Assembly (NCBI GenBank): GCA_030762175.1
Contig: CM060833.1
Location: 163,377,001-163,441,000 of the forward strand
From: Metallyticus violacea
Taxonomy: Eukaryota; Arthropoda; Insecta; Mantodea; Metallyticidae
Direction of reading: 5' to 3'
DNA length: 64,000 bases
Of this stretch, positions 45,488 through 56,574 are shown piece by piece. The notes beneath the pieces were generated by a model that saw nothing but the letters and a program-made list of their open reading frames with translations, searched no databases and was not told the origin of the DNA. A program made the position numbers and the translations under genes. Numbering within the stretch: position 1 is the first letter of the stretch; the number at the start of each line of letters is the position of its first letter.

Positions 45488-45965
45488 TAACTTCAAGAAG
45501 TGTCGGGGGCACTCTGGTACTGTTTCGATACCACTAAGGGTTTCTCATCTCTCGTCCATCTTCATACTACGTCTATAACTTCCTTGTCATCCTCAAGTTT
45601 CCTCCTGCAGATTGCAACTTTTAAAGGAGTGAAAAGATAGAAACCAAGAGATGCAAGAAGAGTAGAGTGGGTGAAGAAGTTTAACTGTTTCCGAGGACGA
45701 TGAGCCGAAACCTCTTCAACTTCTAAGTTGTTTTTGTAAGTTAAACATTCACAAAATAATCATCTGAGTTGCTGATTAATGAGGCTATGGCTGAGAGAAT
45801 TACCTTGAACTTTTTTCATTTCCGACGAGAAGCTAAGAGACGCATGTTCAGCACTCATTTAGCACAAATCTTAATATAATAAAATAAATAAAATTGAATA
45901 TTCTGATTGAGGCATAGTTGTGCTGTTACTATGTCCAACAGCAGCTACATAGTTGCTATATGTAG
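45488..45965. other. No recognisable feature
   Basis: Nothing recognised. Confidence 0.5.
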
Positions 45966-46190
45966 ACCGCCACGGGTGGTCGAGGTCGTTAAGGCGCGGA
46001 CTCGTGAGCGGGAGGTCTGGGGTTCGAATCCCTCCAGGACCGTCCTCCCTGAGTGTTCTCAGTTCTCATAAATGGCAAATGCCAGGGAGGTACCCTAAAC
46101 TTAGGCCTGGAACGCTTCCTTCCTTTAAAAAAAATCCTTTACCAATTTATCATCTCATGTATCATCAGTGTCACCGCCTGTGATGCCTCA
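45966..46190 (+). mobile_element. SINE-A, 3' end missing
   Basis: Excellent head (accgccacgggtggtcgagg, cgtgagcgggaggtctgggg, ttcgaatccc). The internal stem half ctgaggtttttccagg is deleted. It ends at gtgatgcctca followed by poly-T. Confidence 0.95.
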
Positions 46191-46642
46191 CCATTCAAAT
46201 TTTTTTTTCCCCATCATTATGTATGGGTATGTTCGCTCGGAGCCTCAATGATCAGTGAGATTGTCTCGACCTTCTAACGATGGGGACGGCCTTTCGTCCA
46301 ACAACTGACAGTGTTTTTAACTTCCGCCATCTCTGCAAATACACGTCTTATCATCTCTGAATGTGGCGATGATTTCATTTCCCATCAAACAATATTCGTT
46401 TACTGTTCTTTGTTAATAACATGCATTACTTAAGGGTTTCGTGTGAAAAATTAAATGCAACACTGCTACTCCAAGATAAACTGGCAGAGAAAAATGTGTT
46501 ACATTACTTACTGAGCCATCTTCATATTATTGAGAACATTGTTAATGTGGGCTTTAAACCGTGTCCGTTCATACATTCAGGCATCACTTGCCAACTTGAA
46601 GGTCTCTAAAGTTTAGAGATTTTGTTGGGGTAATCGGCGAGG
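46191..46642. other. No recognisable feature
   Basis: A 62-codon plus ORF (46421-46609) has no motif. Confidence 0.45.
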
Positions 46643-46644
46643 GC

Positions 46645-46688
<44 letters not shown>
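46643..46688. repeat. (ATT)n microsatellite
   Basis: About 15 ATT units. Confidence 0.95.
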
Positions 46689-46689
<1 letters not shown>

Positions 46690-47190
46690 TTTTGGGTCCT
46701 ACCCCCGTAATGCCAATGCTGTAGAAACAACGGACTCTCCACTTGCTTTCATTAGTTCGTTGCATTGATCTATGGCGTCAGCTAGGGACGTAAACGTTAG
46801 TAATAAAATAAAAGAACTGCACGTTTTGCTAAAGTGGGTGTGTAGAGGGGAGGGGAATGAGCTGGTGCGTGTAAGACATAATAGTGTTAGGTATCACAGT
46901 AAATTTGTTTATCGCGCTGACTGGAAGCTTGTTCCACAACACTTTCAACGAAAATCGAAGGTAAGCTGTGATTCTTGAGAGTTTATAACTATCAGCATTT
47001 GTGAATGAATAATTTCATACAGTTTTCGTTTTGATTCCGAATTAAATTTTGTCCTGCTTGTATATTATAAATTTGTCCATAATATACTTAATATTTTATA
47101 CCCTTAACTAATTACAAGTCCCAACAAGTTAGGCTTATAAAAACAAAGCTAACTGAATATTTAATTCCTGTACAAACATACTCCTTGAAA
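46689..47190. other. No recognisable feature
   Basis: A 68-codon ORF (46772-46978) has no motif and no supporting context. Confidence 0.45.
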
Positions 47191-47192
47191 AA

Positions 47193-47472
47193 TGTTAGGC
47201 ATTTTTAGTAGTATTTTTGCTACTGAGGTACCACAGGTGGTGGATACTGGTGATACATGAAATGAAATGATAAATTGGAAAAGGAGTATTCTTTTTTAAG
47301 GAAGGAAGCGTTCCAGATCTAAGTTTAATGTACCTCCCCGTCATTTGCCTTCTATGAGGACTGAGGGAAACCTGGAAAAAAACCTCAATCAGGTAGGACG
47401 GCCCTAATGGAAATCGAACCCCAGACCTCCCACTCACGAGTTCGCGCCTTAAACCTGGGCCACTTGAAGCGG
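47193..47472 (-). mobile_element. SINE-A, full length
   Basis: Antisense from gtagtatttttgctactgag through ggaagcgttccagatctaag to ccccagacctcccactcacg and cttgaagcggt. Box A is partly lost (ccttaaacctgggccac). Confidence 0.92.
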
Positions 47473-47587
47473 TTTTTCGACATTTGAAGTATCATCTAAA
47501 GCAAAGGGTTAGGCTGAAAATAGCATTATGTTTTATCACAAAGTGTGTGAGATAAATTTAAGAACGTAGTGAATGAATTTAACTGGA

Positions 47588-48150
47588 AAGCTCAGACCCT
47601 CGAGTGATATTTATTAGGACTATTTCTCGAATAATATAAAATTATAAATATACACCCCTTAACGTGACTTATAAATTTGTAATAATTATACATTTATATT
47701 ATGAATACTTAACCTTTCCAAGCCATCTTGCAACAGACGAATGTCGATTCAACAGTGAAAATATTTTACCATTTTAAACAAATTGTTTATTAAGATGTTG
47801 GTTGCTTAGGCAGATATTGCTACATAATTTATAAAATGAGTTCAAACTATTTGACTGAATATGCAAAAGCAATTGCTTGAGTGAATACACATTAGTTAGT
47901 TAAATTTACAATATTACTGAAAACACAGAAAAGTGATCAGTGATGCGTGCTCAGAAATTATATAGTGAAGGTATAGAGTTGGGTGCATTGGCCAAAGACA
48001 AATGCTTGCCGCGTGACAAAACGGATTTAATAATTTTTTCCGATAATTTCACTGCGATATCCGGCTATGGTGTTCAAAATTCAAAATTTTGTTTCGTTTC
48101 ATTGGTCGATTTAAAGATAACATCACATAAGTGAAATAGTCACAAGTAAT
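47588..48150 (+). repeat. Family F repeat, copy A
   Basis: Starts cctcgagtgatatttattag. The 3' half has aagtgatcagtgatgcgtgc, tatagagttgggtgcattgg, gtgacaaaacggatttaata and ends gtttcattggtcgatttaaa ... aagtgaaatagtc. The middle 200 bp differs from copies B and C. No ORF and no clear terminal inverted repeat. Confidence 0.85.
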
Positions 48151-48184
48151 ATCATAAGAGGATCTGACATTACATTTATCTGCT

Positions 48185-48955
48185 AAGTTCAAACCCTCGA
48201 GTGATATTTATTAGGTCTATTTCGTGAATAAAAAAGCATTTAAACATAATTCCTCTAAACTTGGCTTACAAAATTATATTAATTGTGTATCTGTACTTAA
48301 CCTTTTCAAGCAATCTTGCGACAGAAGAATGCTGATTATCAGTAATGCCAATAGAGAAGACCAAAATGCGGGTTTAGGACTATTTCATGAATAGAATAAT
48401 AATAGAAGTGATATGTATTGAAAATACGCGTACAGAATATTAATACTTGTATAAAATGCTATGCTTATGAATATCTATTCTATTCTATTCTATTCATAAA
48501 TTACAATCGCTACCGTTCGACTTCCTTAACCAGCTGAGAGAGAGAGAGAGAGAGAGAAAGGTAACATACAGTGTCTCTATTTTTCTTTGTATTCTGTGGT
48601 TTGGGTTACCTAATGATAAGATCAATTTGCACATTTGACGCATCAACAAAACGCTTTGAATAACCCTCTTTCATTTTGCGTTATGATTATCGATTGTCCA
48701 TGCTTTTGTTGCTATCAACAGCTCCCCATCACCTCTAGCAAAAGTGGTCAGTGATGCGTCAGGAATTATATACTAGAGGTATAGAGCTGGCTACACTGAC
48801 CACAAGACAAATGCAACTCGCGTGATAAAACGAATTTGATAATTTGTTTGGATATTTTCACTGCATATACGACTTGATTAGTCAAAATTGAAAATTTTGT
48901 TTCGTTTCATTGGTCGCTTTAAAGATAACGTCACATGATATAAATGGTCATTGTA
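48185..48955 (+). repeat. Family F repeat, copy B (most complete)
   Basis: Starts ccctcgagtgatatttatta, then ttcctctaaacttggcttac, aggactatttcatgaataga, acaatcgctaccgttcgact, tctgtggtttgggttaccta, aagtggtcagtgatgcgtca, and ends gtttcattggtcgctttaaa with cgtcacatgata. It begins about 35 bp after copy A ends, so A and B are tandem. It carries a local TTCTA run at 48475-48497 and a GA run. Confidence 0.9.
48535..48558. repeat. (GA)n run in family F copy B
   Basis: About 12 GA units where copy C reads ctgagagaaaaagataac. It is a secondary expansion. Confidence 0.9.
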
Positions 48956-49236
48956 ATTTGTATCGTATTCATGTTCCCAATAAGGGAAATATTATTGATA
49001 ATATTTTGTCTATCGTTCTCTTTTTTATGAATAGTACGATGGTATATCTTTGTTTTAAATTGTTACAGTTTCCCCACATGAAGCAAACTTAGCGAAAACT
49101 TGTGTTAAAAGATTTTCTCTTTTTTTAAGAATAATGAATTGGTATGTCAATTTTTAGACTTAAACAGAATAACATATGTGATGTGTAATTCATATATGAC
49201 CATGTGTCTTGTGCCTCTTTGGTTTCACTGATAACA
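48956..49236. other. No recognisable feature
   Basis: AT-rich gap between family F copy B and mariner M1 copy 3. Confidence 0.5.
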
Positions 49237-50375
49237 TACGAGGGTAGGTCCACAAGTTTCCGGCCTCGCTGATAAGGATTATCGTCCTTCACAAAAGCCT
49301 CATCTGGTGTCATATCTTATCAGTTAAGTAAATAATTGAGCTGTAACTGTAACTTCCGCTCCGCTGTGTCAAGTTGTTCAGATTTAGTTGCATAAAGAAG
49401 GCTATGTGTAGAAGATTGTGACATGTTCAGTATGGAGTATTGAGCTGTTATTAAATTCTTCACAAAAGGAGGACTTACTCCAAATGAAATTAAACAGCGA
49501 TTGGACGGTATATATGGGGAAGCATCCCCCTCATATTCTACCGTAAAATGGGCAAAACTTTTTCGAATGGGTCGAGAAAGCATTGAAGACGAAGAGGGCG
49601 CAGGTCGGCCCTTGGAGGTGCTAACTCCTGAAAATATCGCTCTTGTGGAAGGAGAAATTGTGGAAGACCGGCGGCTCAAAGTTACAAAAACAACAGTCCT
49701 TCGAATTATTCATGAACATTTAGACATAAATAAGGTTAGTGTAAGATGGGTGCCTAAACTTCTTTCCTCAGGCCAAAAGCAGCAACGAGTCATCGGTGGT
49801 CAGACATATTTATTGCTCTGCCATGGCAACGAGATAGAAGTTCTGCAAAACATTGTTACATGAGATGAAACTGTGATCCTCTACTATGATCCCTTGTCCA
49901 ACAGAGAATCAATGGTGTGGCGTAAACCTGGCGAAGCACGGCCTCTAAAGGCCAAGGTCCCTCAGTCAACCAAGAAGATCATGACTACAATCTTTTGGCA
50001 CTGTGAAGGAATACTCTTCATTGACTTCAAGGAGAGGAACACCACAGTAAATGGGGAGTACTGTGCTGGCCTACTGCACAGACTGCGTGCTTCCATTAAA
50101 GAGAAAAGGCGGGGATAACTGAGTGGTGATGTGCGCCTTCTTCACGACACAGCTCTTGTTGCAAAGGAAGCTGTGAAGAAATGTGGCTTTAGGGAGATCA
50201 ACCATCCACCCTACACCCTATGGCTCCCAGTGATTATTTCCTCTTTTCGAAACTCAAGAAGAACCTTCGAGGAAGGAAATTTAAGTGTAGCGAAGAAGTG
50301 ATGGCTGCTGTTTATGCCCATTTTTCAGACAATACGTCTGACTATTTGGGGGGGGGGGGAGACTGTTGAAATGTA
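49237..50375 (+). mobile_element. Mariner element M1, copy 3, 3' truncated
   Basis: Left terminus cgagggtaggtccacaagtt after TA is the cleanest M1 end in the window. Homology to copy 1 stops at about 50375, after the G run and gttgaaatg. The last 110-120 bp and the right terminus are missing, so this copy could not be mobilised. Confidence 0.9.
49423..50305 (+). pseudogene. Mariner transposase (M1 copy 3), broken
   Basis: Frame 49501-49863 holds GEASPSYSTVKWAKLFRMGR, VEGEIVEDRRLKV and TTVLRIIHEHLDINKVSVRW, with a deletion inside the HTH (relatives have TEIAAKLGLSK before TTVLRI). After a stop at 49861 the next frame has ILYYDPLSNRESMVWRKPGE, FIDFKERNTTVNGEYCAGLL and ends at a stop in KEKRRG. 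Shifted frames then give PSDYFLFSKLKKNLRGRKF with the third Asp intact. The HDNAPVH block is reduced to LLHDTALVAKEA, missing five residues. Confidence 0.87.
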
Positions 50376-51608
50376 AAAATTCAGGTTTCGGTCAAACTTG
50401 AATGATCCTTGTACTTCGTACAATTTTCTTTGACAATTTTTTTTTCCACTGCCATTATGCAAATACTGCACTAGCGTAAACTGCCCTATTTAGCATAACA
50501 AAATCATTAACAGATAAAAGGAAGCATATTAAATATATTAATAGCTGTATAATTGAATGAACATTAAATATTACTGTTGTAATTTATTCATAATTGGAAC
50601 ATTATAGGTAATTAAAGAACAGAAACTTACATAATGTCTAATTAGTTCATCCCTATGACATTTGCAGATAATTAAATGAAAGAAATGTACACAATTATTC
50701 CATGTCTATAACCTTTGCAAGAGATAACCAAAATATTAAAGTTATGTTCTCATGTACTACCTAAGCTGTACTACTGTAAGCTTTAATGGCGCTTTCACGT
50801 TTATAAAATATCTAGTCAGTACAAAATCGAGTTCTAACGCACCCTAGAAAGCTACCACGGTTTAGATGCTCACTTACTTCCGCTCTAAATATCCTTAATA
50901 CGGGCAGTGTAAAAAGAAAAGGAAAAAGAATAAAACTGTTTTCTTTTGTTTTGATACAATGAAGATTCCGGAGCTGTCTTGGATGCTTCTCGAGCGGGTG
51001 GGTCACGGAGGATGAGAGAAGTTTACTGCATTTAAGACAAAAGCTTGGCATTTCCCTATAAATAGGTTTTAGAGCATCTAAGGTTAGGCGCTTTGAGGTG
51101 AATAAAACCGATAAGGGTTTGAAAGCGGTGAGCAGATGCACGACCAGAGTTCAGAATGTCTTTAGTGAGGTAATGTTCCAGAGCTTGATTTATGTAATTA
51201 AATTCTATCAGTTACTGCGGAATTATTTAACTGATTTTACTAGTGTTATACATAAAAATAACATTTAAATATATGCTATTATATGGCCATTTCGTGAAAC
51301 ACTGATAAAAATTTGCAGACTTCTTTTAATTCTCATACACATGGCGATAATTTTAATCTTATACAGAAAAATCCTTCAAAGCTAAAGTTGAAATAAAGAT
51401 AAAATTTTACACTCTTCTGTTTCTCAAAAAGAAACACAATTTCTATATTACTACATACAAAGATACAATAAATTTACAAATCAAATAAAAAGCACGCTGT
51501 TTATACCGCCTCTACTGCACAGTTTGGTAAAATCATTAAAAAATGTTTTCTTTGAGTAATTAATAAAGTTGCTGTTGAGAGACGTAATTAACAGAGTATT
51601 GGTAGATA
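50376..51608. other. No recognisable feature; 109-codon minus ORF
   Basis: Minus ORF 51141-50812 is open for 109 codons without a recognisable motif. The rest is AT-rich. Confidence 0.4.
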
Positions 51609-51617
51609 ATTTAATTA

Positions 51618-51904
51618 TACCGCCAAGGTAGCCGGTCGAACAGGCGCGAACTCGTGTGTGGAAGGTCTGGGGTTCGAATCCCAAAAGGGGCGTCCTCCTA
51701 GACTGCGGTTTTTTCCAGGTTTCCCTCAGTCCTTGTAAATGGCAAATGCCGGGGAGGTATCCTAAAATTAGGTCTGGAACGTTTCCTTCCTTAAAAATAA
51801 ATCCTTACCCAATATATCATTTCATATCATGTATCATCCATCAGTGTCCACCGCCTGTGGTGCCTCAGTAGTAAAAACGTGCGTTAAACACTATTTAAAA
51901 ATCG
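51618..51904 (+). mobile_element. SINE-A, full length
   Basis: Head taccgccaaggtagccggtc, box B ggttcgaatccc, tail aacgtgcgttaaacactatt. Short duplication tttaatta at 51610-51617 and 51905-51912. Confidence 0.93.
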
Positions 51905-51912
51905 TTTAATTA

Positions 51913-52200
51913 CAGGGTCTCAAGATCTTCCATATAGAGCTGATGTATTTAGGGATCCAGAATTGTACAACAATTAAAATTGTTTATATTCATTTTCTCC
52001 TCGTATTCAAAATGATATAAAAATTCTGTGTTTAATAATTAATAAAATATGATACAAATGCAGATTCTGAATTTCATTCTAACATATACCATGCCAAATA
52101 GCAACATTGAAGAAATAGTTTTGCATTTTCAAAATATAAGTGCTGATCTCTCCATCACTTTTCTTTACCACCATGGAGTTGAATGTGTATATGTGTGTGT
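51913..52200. other. No recognisable feature
   Basis: AT-rich; a 66-codon ORF runs into the GA repeat. Confidence 0.45.
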
Positions 52201-52203
52201 GAG

Positions 52204-52238
<35 letters not shown>
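52201..52238. repeat. (GA)n microsatellite
   Basis: About 18 GA units with one C. Confidence 0.95.
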
Positions 52239-52241
<3 letters not shown>

Positions 52242-52638
52242 AACACTAACAGTGCCACTGCAATAAATTATTAAGAATAAAAACGCAGATAAACTGTCTA
52301 CATGAAATGTCGCATATTCTGATGGTAGTTTAGGGTGAATGGAGCCATCTAGAGCAATGAAAAAGGTTCATAGCCTCATCTCAAACTGCCAGAGAGACCG
52401 TAGGCAGCCTACGTTGTTACTGCTTTATGCTGGCTGGGCTTGTCTCACTCTCGGCGAACCACCCAAAGGCCCAGGGCTCACGAGCGAAACCGCAAGGCAA
52501 GTTCGTGAAAGTACATCAAACAGGGAGACAGAACAGCAAGCACTTTGTAATTAGGGTGATACTTAGAGATAAATGGCTTGTTTACAATGTAAAAATGAGC
52601 TGGCATTCCATGTTAGTGTCTATCACACACAATGCACG
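52239..52638. other. No recognisable feature
   Basis: Two overlapping ORFs (52339-52554, 52427-52714) are unassigned. The second ends in the ATT microsatellite. Confidence 0.45.
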
Positions 52639-52639
52639 G

Positions 52640-52689
<50 letters not shown>
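52639..52689. repeat. (ATT)n microsatellite at SINE-B 3' tail
   Basis: About 17 ATT units touching the 3' end of an antisense SINE-B. Read on the minus strand, it is the SINE tail taaataaa followed by (AAT)n. Confidence 0.95.
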
Positions 52690-52691
<2 letters not shown>

Positions 52692-52858
52692 GTTTATTTA
52701 ATGACGCTCTTTAACAGCTTTGGTCGTTTGCGTCCCATTCAATTCAGGGCGTAAAATGAGCGATAAATAGGTCAGAGGCCTATTCTGTCAGGTTTGAGTT
52801 TATTTAAAGAGACGTAAATGTACGACATGGATCCATGGCTGAACTTCCTTTCCTAATC
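52690..52858 (-). mobile_element. SINE-B, head missing
   Basis: tgtttatttaatgacgctct, ttgcgtcccattcaattcag, acgtaaatgtacgacatgga to acttcctttccta. 5' truncated. Confidence 0.9.
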
Positions 52859-53414
52859 GGTACACAATCAGGGATATACTCAATACTATCAGCAGCTTAT
52901 CTGTGTTGTTTTGAGTTCTACCAACCACATCTCTTTTTTATTCCTTAAAGTCAATATTAGGTAGATTCTATAATAAAAATAGAATTATATAAACTCGAAA
53001 ATGAAATATGTACATTCGCTTAGAAATTCAGAAACACGGAACTTTTCAAAACGACAATACAAAAATTAATACCTATTAACTAAAGTTTTGAACAAAATTG
53101 TTCTTCAGAATCAAAGCTATTTAGAGGAATGAACAACCACATGCTCAATGTGTCACAGCTATCAAATATATTAATGTTATTGAAGACGTTAAAACGTTTT
53201 AATTTTAAATATAGCACGCCTACATAAAGAAAAGCCGGTGCTATTTAAAACTAATCTTCTTTAAAGAAACCCACCAAGCCAAATTTTTCAAGAAACAACC
53301 TGTGTGTCCGAAGGCATAAGAAGCCATTAAGCTGTGGTTAAAATATTTGCTAAAAATGAAATGTTATAGTTAGTAATGGTAAGATGTTCGTTTATGTGCA
53401 TACTCGATAATTGT
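52859..53414. other. No recognisable feature
   Basis: AT-rich; nothing seen. Confidence 0.5.
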
Positions 53415-53415
53415 A

Positions 53416-53451
<36 letters not shown>
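53415..53451. repeat. (AAT)n microsatellite
   Basis: About 12 AAT units. Confidence 0.95.
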
Positions 53452-53452
<1 letters not shown>

Positions 53453-53552
53453 TTCCTAACATCAATTTTAAACACTTTATCTTAGTTACGTAAAAACAAT
53501 GAGAAATACTCGACTTCGTTCGACTGGGTGAGAGATTCATCGCCTCCATCCG

Positions 53553-53825
53553 TTGTCAGGAAAGATATTGGTAAATGTGAAAAATGAAAGAGGTTTGAAA
53601 CTGCAGCACTCAAAAAGAGATATTACATCATTCTTCATTTCGCTTCAAAAAGAACATTCAGTTCTTTTCACAAAGACTGCGAAAGTTCCGCTTCCCTTTT
53701 CTATATCCTACACATGCGAAGAAGAGTTTTCTGTACTGAACACGATGAAATGTAAAAAGCAGCCACTGGCATTAGTGTACGTATTTATGGATGAATGGAT
53801 CTATCAATCATTTATTCACAACTAA
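53553..53825 (+). pseudogene. hAT dimerisation-domain fragment (SCAND3/ZBED-like)
   Basis: In a 90-codon ORF the residues VPLPFSISYTCEEEFSVLNT followed by MKCKKQ match the hAT C-terminal signature (lpFsttylCE.gFS.L..iK.k.r). The N-terminal part of the ORF has no known motif. The rest of the transposase is absent. Confidence 0.6.
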
Positions 53826-54233
53826 AGGGTGTGATGAAAACATACCAAGCCGAAAATTTAAAAAATACAAGTTTTGACATATCCAGTTTTTATTGCATAA
53901 AATAACTTTATTATCGTGCCCATGGCCGTGCAAGGTAGGGGAGATAGACAGGACTGTGGTCATTGTACTTTGTTGCAGCATTCGCATTAAATGATTGTTG
54001 TGAATAATTAGAAGAGCAGAGTGAAAGATGTATTAGTGATAAAGTTGCCGCAATGAAAGACTAGTAAACAGGGTAGCAAGGCAGAAAAAAACAAGTTTAT
54101 ATTACTTAAGTGCTTATTGTGATGAGTTTTTATTATTTCCAAGTATACATATAAAGGTCATATCACTTTTTTTGAATCTGCTAGTTGCCGTTGAAATGTG
54201 CCTTGCTTCAATTTATGTATATAACTTAGTAAT
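53826..54233. other. No recognisable feature
   Basis: Nothing recognised. Confidence 0.5.
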
Positions 54234-54450
54234 GCCAATGGATTTTCCTTGTTCTCTTTAACCCTTACTCTCTTCACCGCCTGTTGTACTTATGCACCTA
54301 TATTTAAATGATCGCTAATGCCTGGGAATACGACACCGGGTTATTGCCAAAGAAATGGATTTTCTTGTCTGATCTCTTATCTTTATTTACCCCTTAGTCG
54401 CCTCATATACTTAGCTTTATTACTCAATTACCTATGAATACGAACTACTT
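54234..54450 (+). repeat. Two-unit tandem duplication of about 110 bp
   Basis: Unit 1 (54234-54340) has gccaatggattttccttgtt ... ctttaacccttactc ... cctgggaatacga. Unit 2 (about 54344-54450) has aaagaaatggattttcttgt ... tttaccccttagtc ... cctatgaatacga. Diverged. Confidence 0.6.
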
Positions 54451-54466
54451 CAGGTAACTATAATTT

Positions 54467-54560
54467 TCTTCCGGGCTGTTGTGTCGTGGTCTGCTGGAAG
54501 ATGAGAATTCTACATGTTTCGTCCGCAACTACGGCGGACATCTTCAGTGGCTTGGACGAA
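54467..54560 (+). repeat. Penelope-like terminal repeat (family E)
   Basis: ttccgggctgttgtgtcgtg, gtctgctgg, then gtttcgtccgcaactacggc and ggacatcttcagtggc. The first block equals the hairpin arm at 41.3 kb. gtccgc/gcggac forms a small stem. The motif ggacatcttcag is common near Penelope-like or LINE termini; the class is inferred. Confidence 0.55.
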
Positions 54561-54784
54561 GTTTCCTCGTCCATGACTTTAGTCATTCCAATGATTTGGA
54601 GAGAGCCCACAATTAACTGTTATATGAGTTATGTGTATTGCGCTATATCAGGAAGTAACAAGATGAGCATTAAATAGTTGGCAACATTCTGTTAGTTTCC
54701 CACGTACGGCAGATCTGACTGTACTTCACCCTCCAGAACGCTAGTCTGCTCTCAGACGAATATTGAGACCACACCATACCCATA

Positions 54785-55905
54785 TCCTGAGGCTTCGACA
54801 TTACAGAATCCTTAGTCACTGGGAGAGCCAAGCAGACTTTAAGAGAACTAAATGGTTTTATTCGAGAACTGAACCTGACAGAAGACAAAGCAACAAAGCT
54901 GAGCTTTTTCCAGGTGCCAGTGAATCTTCTACAATTTATAGCTAATGTCAGTGTACAAGAATCAGTACAAAGATTTTCTTTCATATTTTAAAATAGAAAA
55001 TATTCACAGTATTGATGAGATGTCAATAACTTATTGCCAGCTTTGAATGTGGAACATAAGCCACAGGTCTAAAGGCTATTCATACTCATCGAAGTTTTGT
55101 TTCAAAGCTATTTGACAATTCTCTTTCTTTGATTCATGTAGGCCATGTTTTTCATATGAAGGAAACATATGTCAATATGAAATTATTTATGGAATTAATT
55201 AAATACAAATGCTAATATTGGCAGATCTTTGGAAACTTGAAGGTGATTGCAATGTTACTGAGCCATACACTAAGTACTGGTGTTTTCTGTGTGAGCGAGA
55301 CAATCAGATTAGATCTGCACCTTACAACAGAAAAGACTGGTCTTCATCGGAAAGTGTGCCGCCCAGTGAAAAGAATGACAGCAAAGTCATGTGGTTGAAT
55401 CGAAGCAAAATTCTTTCACCCTCTTTACAAATCAAACTCATGAAGAACTTTGTAAAGAGGATGACCAGCTTTCAGGTACATGTCAGACAGGTTTCCTCGA
55501 CTGAGGAGACTGAAGCAAGGGAACGAATCATCTTCACTGGTGCTCAAATTCCTGAATTTCTTGTGGATGAAAACTTCGGGTGAGTCCTCCAGGCCATTGT
55601 GACACCAACTTGGAAAGCCTTTAAGATGCTTGTGCATGGTTTCTTGTGTAAGTGAAAAGCTGGAAATTTGTAAACAGCCTTTAGAATAGTGCCATCATTT
55701 ACGTAGTCTCTTTAAATTCTTTCTGGACTTTCATTAAGATCCCTTTCCAGAAAACTGCAATGTAGTGAATGATGAGCATGGTGAGCAGGTCAAATACAAA
55801 ACGAAGGTATCAGGGTATGCTTGTGGTCTACTGTTGAAAATTGGCAAGTGATGCTCCAGAGCAAGATTACAAGTGACAAGCAAAGACTTCTGCCGAGTGT
55901 CCCAT
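54785..55905 (+). pseudogene. Arthropod repeat protein (GERFHQD-type family), heavily decayed
   Basis: Successive frames give FIRELNLTEDKATKL (54850-54900), LIHVGHVFHMKETYVNMKLF (55126-55190) and GNLKVIAM. Then come TKYWCFLCERD (55272-55300), YNRKDWSSSESVPP, SPSLQIKLMKNFVKRMTSFQ, EETEARERIIFTGAQIPEFL and, after 55570, AWKAFK-like text and PENCNVVNDEHGEQ. This is the order of a protein family I recall as very common in spider and insect assemblies (vGHsv.mKE.YenmK.LL; TKfcCFLC.Wdsr; LHIKLGLMKnFVKal; GP.IrelmrDe.F; SDEhGErFHQDi). Function is unknown; it behaves as a transposon-associated multicopy gene. At least six frame disruptions. Confidence 0.65.
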
Positions 55906-56020
55906 AATGAACGCAACTTTTAAATTGAGCGAGGCGATTTGTTAGATTGCCAGATCTTAAATTTAACAAACTGCCATATGTTTATATTGCCATTAACGAC
56001 TGTCATTTGCGTGTAGTACT

Positions 56021-56565
56021 ATGGAGCAATATACGAAGCTTCAACGCGTCCGGATTCTAAAGCTACATTTTAAATACGGCGAATGTTATGCAGAGACCAT
56101 TCGAAAACCTCGTGTAATTTGTGGTAGAAGAAATGGACCTAACAGTGTAGGGACCGACAGAGAACATCAAATCACCTGGATGCTTTCGTCGATCGGTAGA
56201 GAATGTTGCCCTCGTTAGAAAGAGGTGCTACAAGGCCAATGAAGTCGATTCGCCGCCGTTATTCAACAATAAACAATTCCGAGAAAGTAGCTTACAGCGA
56301 ATTTTAACAAAATATTTTCATATGCTTCCTTTTAAGATCGAACACGCGAGAGCTGAAGGGCCATTTGCAGTGTCGAACATTTCAACGGCGGTCAAAGTTG
56401 GCCACCAAATTGTCTGATTTGACACCATGTGACTCTTTTTTCGTGGGGGAATGTGAACAATCCACGAACCACTCTCAACTCAAGGCAGGAATTAGACGTG
56501 TCATGCGTGAAATTCGGCCCGAATTTTGCTCTAAGTTTGTTGAAAATTTTGCCAAAGAGTGAAGG
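56021..56565 (+). pseudogene. Tc1/mariner-like transposase, internally deleted
   Basis: N-terminus MEQYTKLQRVRILKLHFKYG with RNGPNSVG resembles the MekYt..qra.iv.ly...........r.apt..ti..lv.kF..tGSv start of an arthropod transposase family. Then LQRILTKYFHMLPFKIEHAR (HTH and linker). The C-terminal region gives CDLTP or SDLTPCD, then SQLKAGIRRVMREIRPEFCS. The catalytic core between 56360 and 56390 is deleted, and frames shift at 56215 and 56390. Confidence 0.7.
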
Positions 56566-56574
56566 TATGTCAAT

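Noticed and set aside
50812..51141. 109-codon minus ORF as a gene
   Set aside because: No recognisable domain, no repeat relatives in the window and no flanking exon signals that I could support.
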